64,000 nucleotides of DNA from Edolisoma coerulescens (lineage: Eukaryota > Chordata > Aves > Passeriformes > Campephagidae): assembly GCA_013397115.1 (NCBI GenBank), contig VWZW01002452.1, forward strand, positions 12,755 through 76,754, written 5' to 3'. The notes under the pieces were generated by a model. The model had not been told where the DNA came from and made no database searches. It was given only the letters and a program-made list of their open reading frames with translations. Position numbers and translations under genes: made by a program. Shown here piece by piece: positions 57,853 to 64,000 of this stretch (its first letter is position 1; every line of letters starts with the position of its first letter).

Positions 57853-60475
57853 ATGTTTTCCCTGGGGTCCTGGCTGCCGGCGTTGCCCGGGCTGGCGTGG
57901 GGCTGGGCACTGCTGGATGCGCTCCTGCAAGGTGAGATCCCGAGGGCGGCCCGGGGACAGCCTCGGGACAGCCCAGGGGACACCAGTGACCCATTGCTGC
58001 CTTTCCCCGCAGGGCTGGTGGGTGCCTGCGCCGTCTCGGTGCTCTGCAGCCTCCTGAAGGTTTATCTCTACATCCAGTGTGTGAAGTAAGCACCGGCCCT
58101 TCATCCCCTCGTGGTGGGGAGGTTGGTTTTGGGGATCTGATTTTGGGATCTGCTGTTGGGGGATGGTTCTTGGCACCCAGGGGTGCAAAGCACAGAGGGG
58201 GATGTTGCTAAGGCTGTCACCCCATTTTGGGTGACATCCCCCCGGCTCAGCATTCCCCCCCTGCTGTCCCCAGCAACCCAGAGAGGCAGGCGGAGAAGGA
58301 GGCGATCGCGGCGCAGCGACCGCTGCTGGAGCCACTGCACGTGCTGGTGCTGACCGGTGTCCTGGCCCTGGTGGGCTCCCGCGTGGCCGCGCTGGTGGTG
58401 CTGGAGTTCTCCCTGCGCGCCGTCTCCACCGTCCTTTCCCTCGGCAAGGTGAGATGGCATGGGGGAAACTGAGGCACAGGGGGGTATGGTGTGGATGGAG
58501 CTGGGAAATCGTGGATTTGTTCAGCACCCACGGGGAATGGAGGGGCTGTGGTGTGGAGGGGGCCACGTGCCCCTTTGCACCTGAGCCAGGTGTGCCCAGG
58601 TGGGCAGGAGGCCGATGGCCCCTGGCTGGTCCCAGTGTGGGCTCAGGCCCAGGGCAGTGTCTGTCCCTGGTGTTGGCCCTGCTGGGACACCTCCAGTCCT
58701 GGGGCAGTTCTGGGACCTTCGTGATGACACTGAGGGGCTGGAGTGTGTCCAGAGATGGGAACGGAGCTGGGAAGGGGCTGGAGCGCCAGGAGCAGCTGAG
58801 GGAGCTGGGAAAGGGGCTCAGCCTGGAGAAAAGGAGGCTCAGGGGGGACCTTGTGGCTCTGCACAACTCCTTGACAGGAGTGGGGGTCAGGGTCTGGTCC
58901 CAGGGAAAAAGGGACAGGATGAGAGGAAACGGCCTCAAGCTGAACCAGGGGAGGCTCAGGTTGGATATTGGGACAAATCCTTCATGGAAAGGGTGCTCAG
59001 GCACGGGCACAGGCTGCCCAGGGCAGTGCTGGAGTCATCGTCCTGGGAAGGGCTCAGCAAGTGTTTGGATGAGGCACCTGGGGACGTGCTTAGTGGCGAA
59101 CGCGACAGTGCTGGGGGAACGGTTGGACTCGTTGATCTTGGAGGTCTTTTCCAACCTCACCGATTCCGTGATGCCATGGCCCCCCCGCTGCTTTGCAGGG
59201 CGCCCACAGCAGCCAGCTCTACCTGCTGTGCCAGTACTCGCTGGGCTGCGGGGTGTCCTGCGGCCTCAGCTTCCTGCTGGAGGGGGCTCCGCACCGGAGC
59301 TGGAACCTGGCGCTGGCGGCGGGGCTGGCGGGGCTGCTGGCGCTGCACGCCCGGCGCCTGGCCCGGCACGTCTGCGCCCTGTACGAGCTGCACAGCCGGG
59401 CGCGCTACTGCGGCGTCTGCATCCTGCTGCTGGCCGCCGGGCACGGCATCCCGCGCCTGCTGCGCAACGCCCTGGCCCTCACCTTCGCCGTGGCCGACCT
59501 GGCCGCCGTGGAGCTCATCAACCGCGACTTCCTCTCCACGGGCGAGGCCGTGCGCTTCTGGACCCCGCTGACCATCTGCTACACCCTGCTGGTCGTCTAC
59601 ATGCAGGGTGGGTGGGGAGCTGGCCTGCTATGGGGGGCCTGGGGGGGCACATGGGGCTGTGTGAGGTATGTTGGGGCTGTAATGGGGGGTATGTGGGGTA
59701 TACTGGGGGTGTATGGGGCCACTGGAGGCCACCTGGGGCTGTATGGGGGGCAGATGGGGTGTACTGGGGGATCTGTAGGGGGTATATGGTGCACTCTGGG
59801 GATATATAGGGGATATACGGGGCGTCCTGGGGGTCTGTAGAGGGTGTATGTATACATATCCTGGGTGTACATAGAGGGTACTGGGGGCATGCAGAGAGTA
59901 CAATGGGGTGCCCTGGGGGTACATGGGGTGCCCTGGGGGTACATGGGGTGCCCTGGGACCGTATCCCATGGGATGTACTGGAGGTGAATAGGGGGTACAT
60001 GGGCTATACGTGAAGCCACCCCATAGTACCCCTGGAATGCTTGGTGTCCCCACTGTGGGGCTGGGGAGGTCCCAGTGTCCCTGCGGTGGCTCCCCAATGC
60101 CGTGTCCTTGCAGAGGAGTCCCGGCAGAGCACGGGCAGGGGGCAGGTGTTCCGGACCGTGGTGGTGCGGATGGGCGGGCTCTTCATCCTCCTCCTCACCG
60201 TGGGCCGATGGACCGACATCCTGCACGTTTTCGTGTCGCTCCTGGGGGAGCTCTGGTGCCTGCTCCGCTCCGGGGTCCTGCTGGAGTCCTGCTGGAGGCA
60301 GGTGAGAGGGGGGGACACCTCCCTGCCACGACGCTGGGGTGAGGGGCTGGCGGCAGCCCCGAGGCCACGGTGAGGGGCCTTTCTGCTTCTCTCTTTCCAT
60401 CTCCCGCAGGATTTTGCCCGGCACCCTCGCTTGGATAGTTTGTCGGGATCCGGATCGGAGCAGACGTCCCGATGA
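57853..60475 (+). CDS. TMEM82: TMEM82, multi-pass transmembrane protein
   Basis: Six exons: 57853-57931, 58013-58085, 58274-58448, 59199-59607, 60114-60301, 60410-60475. Total 990 nt, 329 residues plus stop (human 343). The start MFSLGSWLPALPGLAWGW matches the family N-terminus. Conserved blocks include VAALVVLEFSLRAVSTVLSL, LYLLCQYSLGCGVSCGLSFL, LYELHSRARYCGVC, RFWTPLTICYTLLVVYMQ and VRMGGLFILLLTVGRW. At least seven hydrophobic segments suitable as membrane helices are visible. There is no known catalytic motif and the function is uncharacterised. The start ATG lies 352 bases after the SLC25A34 poly(A) signal. A CR1 element ends 26 bases before exon 4. The C-terminus is shorter and more divergent than human. 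Confidence 0.95.
58725..59172 (+). mobile_element. CR1 LINE 3' portion (about 450 bp) in TMEM82 intron 3
   Basis: The longest CR1 piece in the window. Blocks include 'gaggggctggagtgtgtcca', 'ctggagaaaaggaggctcag', 'gggaccttgtggctctgca', 'ggacaggatgagaggaaac', 'ctgcccagggcagtgctgg' and the terminal 'ccaacctcaccgattccgtg'. No intact reverse-transcriptase frame remains. Confidence 0.93.
59640..60005. repeat. G-rich degenerate repeat in TMEM82 intron 4
   Basis: Strand-asymmetric G/T-rich sequence with recurring tatggggg, tactggggg and tatatggg. Contains three near-perfect 20-bp copies of acatggggtgccctgggggt at 59901, 59921 and 59941. Confidence 0.88.
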
Positions 60476-60804
60476 GCTGCGGGGTGTAACCGGACAGCAG
60501 AAACTCAGGGTGGCTTCGCCGGGCACCCCCAGAATCCCCCATTGCAGAACCCCCATGGGGACTAAGGAAAAAAGGGCTCCTGGAAACCATCCAACCCCAT
60601 CCCATGGGATGGAGAAGGTCGGGGGGAAGACTCATGTGGCCCCTGCTTTTTGGAGGGACTCCGTGAGGTTGCAGCACTGCTGGGGTTTGTTCTCTGATCC
60701 CAGTGGGACTGCGGGATGATGGATGTCACATCCTCGCTGGCTGCGGGGCAGTGCAGTGACACTGTCACAGCACAGTGGCCTCCAGGGGGTTGTAAATCTC
60801 AGAA

Positions 60805-60810
60805 AATAAA
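60805..60810 (+). terminator. TMEM82: TMEM82 poly(A) signal AATAAA
   Basis: About 330 bases after the stop codon; the only AATAAA in this 3' region. Confidence 0.85.
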
Positions 60811-61099
60811 GTTTTTCCAGCAAAATCTGTGGGCGGAGCAAGCTGGGGTCCCGTTGTGCCGGAGAGGCACTTGGGAGGGTGATGGTACAGCTGTTTGAGG
60901 GAGGTGGGTGGAATTCCTCCTTGGGAAGGGAAACTGAGACACGGAGTGAGGTGACCCTCTGGGAAGTGCCCCTGTGCCTCAGTTTCCCCCTGGCTGCAGC
61001 CTGCTGTGCTGTGCCAGGGGGCAATAGGCCCTGGGAAGGTGGGGTGCAGTTTGGGGAGGGGGGGGCTCTGGCTGCCTGGGCATGGACCCCCAATGCAGG

Positions 61100-61540
61100 A
61101 GGAGGTCTGGGGGCACCGGGGGCTCTACGGGGGGGTATGGGGCATCTTGGGGCTCTAGAGGGGCACATGGGTGTCCTGAGGGTGCATAGAAGAAATATGG
61201 GGCATTTTGGGGATGGAGCTGTAAGGGGGGTAACTGGGGCAGTATTGGGGGATAGGGGTTATCCTGGGGGTATATGGAGGTATTAGGGCTGTATCGGGGT
61301 ACACAGGCATCCCGGGGGTGTAAGGGGGGCTTATGGGGCACCCCGGGAGGCTGGGTGCCCTGAGGGTGTGTGGGCTCTCAGGGGGTGTCCATGGGAAAAC
61401 CTGGGAGGAGGTAATCCCAGAGCATATAAAGGCACCCGCGGGGCCATGGGTCACCCCGGGGGAGATGGGGCACGCTGAGGACAGACGGGGCACCCATGGA
61501 GCACTCTGGGGTGCATGGGGCAGTCGGGATGCATGGGGCA
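61100..61540. repeat. G-rich degenerate repeat upstream of FBLIM1
   Basis: Recurring ggggcatc, tatggggcac and ctgggggtatat blocks, much like those in TMEM82 intron 4. Non-coding. Confidence 0.8.
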
Positions 61541-61559
61541 CCCTAAGGACACGTGCCCC

Positions 61560-61721
61560 CCTCTGCCTCCGCCCGGGGCTGTGGGGCAGGCAGGGGGGAG
61601 GAGGAAGGGAGGTGGAAGAGGAGGAGGAGGGAGGAAGGGGCGGTGATGCCGGGCGGCTCTGCCTTCCCGCTGCCCCCGCCGCGCCCGCGGAGCGCTCGGA
61701 GAGACCCGCACCGGCTCCCCA
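61560..61721 (+). promoter_or_regulatory. FBLIM1: Candidate FBLIM1 promoter / 5' exon
   Basis: CpG- and purine-rich segment (gaggaggaggagggaggaag, then cgctgcccccgccgcgcccg) ending at a consensus donor cccag|gtaggg near 61721. It is upstream of the first FBLIM1 coding exon and in the right orientation. An ATG at 61647 opens in frame to the donor. I cannot prove transcription. Confidence 0.35.
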
Positions 61722-62640
61722 GGTAGGGGACGGGGACGGGGACAGGGTCACTCCCGAGGGGCTGCAGGGCCACCTCCGGGCAGGCGAACCCCCCGGGCAG
61801 GGAGCCTCGCCCGCAAGGTACGACCCAGGTAGGGGACGGGGGCCACCTCAGGTAGGGACCAGCCCAGGTGTGGGATTGGGAACCCCCCCGGAGGGGACAG
61901 GGGACACTCCAATATGGGACACGGGACCCCCCACGTGATGGGATAAGGACTGCAGAGCCATCCTGGAATGAGACAAGGCGACCAGGAGCCACCCCCAAGG
62001 AGGGGGCTGGGGACTCTCCAGGGAAGGAATGGGGGGCTCCCAGGCACGATGGGGGACACGGTGGGGCCACCGCCCCATAGGAGACAGGGCACTCCCAGGG
62101 AGGGGACAGGGAGCTGTGGGGCTGCACGGTGGGACACGGGGGATGGCGGGGGGCTGCAAGGCCCAGCCCCCAGGTGAGGGACAAGAGGACAGTGGGACCA
62201 CTCAGAGTGGGGGGAGAAGGGACACTGAGCGTTGTGTCCCCCCATCCCATCCCTTTTTCCTTGGGCATCCTCAGAGCACCCTCTGACGGGTCCCCGGGGC
62301 AGGGGACGGAGTTGAGGTGCAGCTCTAGAGGGCTGTGTCCCATCCCAGTTTTGGGGGGCGTGGGGATACCCCATAAGTGGCCCTATCCCCATCAATCCCA
62401 CCTGAGCTCCCATCCCAGGGGATTTTAGGGAAACCAGGGGGGTTCTCTCCCAGTGTGGCCTCGGCCACCCCAAACCAGGATGGAGCTACATGGGGAGGGG
62501 GTGACCCCCATTAATGCACCCCTCGAGCCTCGACCAGCCCGATGGCCCCCGGCTGGGGGGGACCCGGGGGGTGCCGCCACGGGGCCGCCGGGATCCCGTC
62601 AGCCCCGGCACAAAGAGGAATGCGATGAGCACATGGTTCC
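61722..62640. other. Non-coding GC-rich stretch between candidate 5' exon and poly-T tract
   Basis: Irregular ggggacaggg / actcccaggg / gggacacggg repeats dominate 61722-62180. The rest is unique. No conserved protein match on either strand despite long open frames, which reflect the GC content. Confidence 0.55.
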
Positions 62641-62654
62641 CATTAACCCCGGAG

Positions 62655-62733
62655 AAATTTTTTTTTCTTTTTTAGGTCGGTTTTTTTTTTCTTTTTTTTT
62701 TTTTTTTATGATTATTCTTTTCTTTTTCCCCCC
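62655..62733. repeat. Poly-T-rich tract
   Basis: Several T runs (up to about 18) interrupted by C, G and A, followed by ccccccag. It could serve as a polypyrimidine tract for a 5' UTR exon beginning near 62737 or 62746. Confidence 0.8.
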
Positions 62734-62912
62734 AGTTTTCCGCAGCTCTGCTGGGGAGGAGGAAAAGCGGCGGCTCCGGCGGGAGAGGAGCTGGGCGAAG
62801 GCCGGTAGCGCCGGAGCCCGTCCGGGGTTTTGCCGGCGGGGAGGGAGGGAGGGAGGGAGGGAAAGGGAGCGAAGTGCTCGGGGTTCTTTTTCCTCTTTAA
62901 TCCCTTCCCTGC

Positions 62913-62919
62913 TTGAGTC
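62913..62919 (+). promoter_or_regulatory. AP-1 consensus TGAGTCA
   Basis: A perfect TPA-response element in the FBLIM1 upstream or first-intron region. A 7-mer can occur by chance, so function is speculative. Confidence 0.25.
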
Positions 62920-63864
62920 AGAGGCTGAAGTCACCGGCAGGAACATCCCGAAGCTTTTCCCCCACCTCGGGGAGTCTGTCTGCCCCTGAAAGGATGTGCT
63001 GACCGCCGTGAGTGGGATTTTGGGAGAGCGGAGCCGCATGAGACCGGGAACTCATCACACAGGTATTTCTCAAGCTGCCGATTCACCTCAGGGGTGAATC
63101 CTGCTTCACCAACACAGCACCCTGACTAAAGCCTCAGGGTTCCCCCACTCCAAACCATTCCATTTGGGAAGGGGAAGCTTCGCCCCAGCTGCTTTTCCCA
63201 TTGGGAAGTTGGATAAACAGCCCTTTTCCTTCCTGAGCAGGGTTTCTCGGGGTCGGGTGCATCCTGCCTGTGCTGCCGGGTGCTGCTCAGGGGATGAGTC
63301 GATGTCGGGGACGTGGTGATTCACAGTGCCGCGCCTCCCTTTTCCCACCTGGGAAAATAAAAGGGGGAATGCGCTGAGCTGGAAGTGACTGGCAGCGAAT
63401 TGGGGGGTAAGGAGGGAGGGAATGGGGATGTAGAAACATTCCAAAAAAGGGGTTGCAAAAGCAAAACCCTATCGCAGCCCCGTTTTTTAAAAGGAAAAGT
63501 GGGTATTTCCTGCTGCCCATGGGGAGTTTAATCACAGGTGAGTGGAAGCAATAAGAGGAAATACAGGGGACTCAAACGCTTATGAAAAGGTGGGATTTGG
63601 CCACAGAGGTGTGAAAATAGGAGATATCAGCTGCTGCCTCCCCAGGACTCTGTACCCTGTGTCCTCCCAGGCACGAGACCATTTATTGCTGTGACGTGGG
63701 ACGGGGACGCTCGTTCCTTCTCCCTTTCCGGGAGGAGGGAGGTGGGTTGATGCCGAAGGGCAACACGGCTGCAGGAGCTGCCAGTGCGCCCGCGAGTTTT
63801 ACTCTCTTTTTCTCTTATTTTCCCTAGAATCAACCCCTGATCCGGCCCTTCCACGGCTTCAGCG

Positions 63865-64000
63865 ATGTTGCCGGGGAAAGCAGAGAAGAGAATCACTTCA
63901 TCCATCTTCATCACCCTCGTGCCACCACGGAGGGATGTGGCCACCAAGGAGAAAACCCCACGGGAGCTGCAGCCGGATGGTGCCGAGGTCCCCGGCACCC
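63865..64000 (+). CDS. FBLIM1: FBLIM1 (migfilin), N-terminus, 3' partial
   Basis: After an acceptor ttattttccctag (exon begins 63828), 37 bases of 5' UTR precede the ATG at 63865. The frame MLPGKAEKRITSSIFITLVP, then PRRDVATKEKTPREL, stays open to the window end (45 codons). It matches the migfilin N-terminus, where the segment around S-S-x-F-I-T-L is the known filamin-binding strand. Downstream proline-rich and three LIM domains lie beyond the window. Family role: links filamin to kindlin/integrin adhesions and to VASP. Its position right after TMEM82 agrees with vertebrate synteny. Confidence 0.9.
   Translation, partial: MLPGKAEKRITSSIFITLVPPRRDVATKEKTPRELQPDGAEVPGT

Noticed and set aside
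58454..59809. 451-codon open frame on the + strand
   Set aside because: It starts in TMEM82 intron 3, crosses a CR1 element, and covers exon 4 in the wrong frame. TMEM82 explains the conserved residues in another frame.
61333..61938. 201-codon + frame and long - frames upstream of FBLIM1
   Set aside because: Gly/Arg/Pro-rich translations of GC-rich repeats without any conserved block; only the donor at 61721 was kept as a possible 5' exon.
1..64000. CRISPR arrays, operons, phage or bacterial mobile elements
   Set aside because: Intron-split vertebrate genes and CR1 fragments throughout; the short tandem repeats lack spacers. No prokaryotic gene signature seen.
1..64000. tRNA, rRNA, snoRNA or microRNA genes
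   Set aside because: No tRNA A/B boxes with a cloverleaf, no rRNA similarity and no convincing C/D or H/ACA pattern found by eye; microRNA hairpins cannot be excluded without folding.

Overview
This is vertebrate nuclear DNA, almost certainly from a bird. The coding regions are split by canonical GT/AG introns. At least ten fragments of CR1-type LINE 3' ends, the dominant avian retrotransposon, lie in introns and intergenic DNA. Several CR1 pieces resemble passerine subfamilies, but I hold the order-level call only loosely. The gene order on the + strand is DDI2, RSC1A1, PLEKHM2, SLC25A34, TMEM82, FBLIM1. It matches the human 1p36.21 block in order and orientation, so the window is a conserved syntenic segment and not an accessory island. 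All exon limits come from my reading of splice sites and family conservation; no transcript data were available.

Layout. 1-4523 is the end of DDI2 intron 1; it starts in a CpG-rich 48-bp minisatellite, and exon 1 lies upstream of the window. 4524-16149 holds DDI2 exons 2-9. 16289-18174 is the RSC1A1 frame, which can also be read as an alternative last exon of DDI2. 18175 to about 22510 is probable 3' UTR. 22510-26890 is intergenic DNA ending in a C-rich degenerate repeat. 26900-27309 is the CpG-rich PLEKHM2 promoter, and 27310-53730 holds 20 PLEKHM2 coding exons that sum to 999 codons plus stop. Within the 12.5-kb PLEKHM2 intron 1, a 2.1-kb block is present twice around a single N, most likely an assembly duplication. 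55284-55624 is a 341-base gap that hides the first part of SLC25A34 (readable exons 55626-57448). TMEM82 is complete at 57853-60475. FBLIM1 begins at 63865 and runs off the window.

Functions. DDI2 is a ubiquitin-linked aspartic protease, and RSC1A1 carries a C-terminal UBA domain. PLEKHM2 links ARL8 on lysosomes to kinesin-1. SLC25A34 is an orphan mitochondrial carrier, TMEM82 a poorly characterised multi-pass membrane protein, and FBLIM1 (migfilin) a filamin-binding LIM adaptor. They are neighbours by synteny; nothing suggests a shared pathway.

The most interesting observation is that DDI2 exon 8 (phase 1) can join in frame to either of two acceptors. One at 16133 gives the short canonical tail ERRKP-stop. 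One at 16289 fuses DDI2 to the whole RSC1A1 frame and so yields a UBL-protease-UBA protein of about 1,020 residues, the domain order of yeast Ddi1. A second is the 60-nt phase-symmetric PLEKHM2 exon 7, which carries one of the two kinesin-binding tryptophans and can be skipped without a frameshift.
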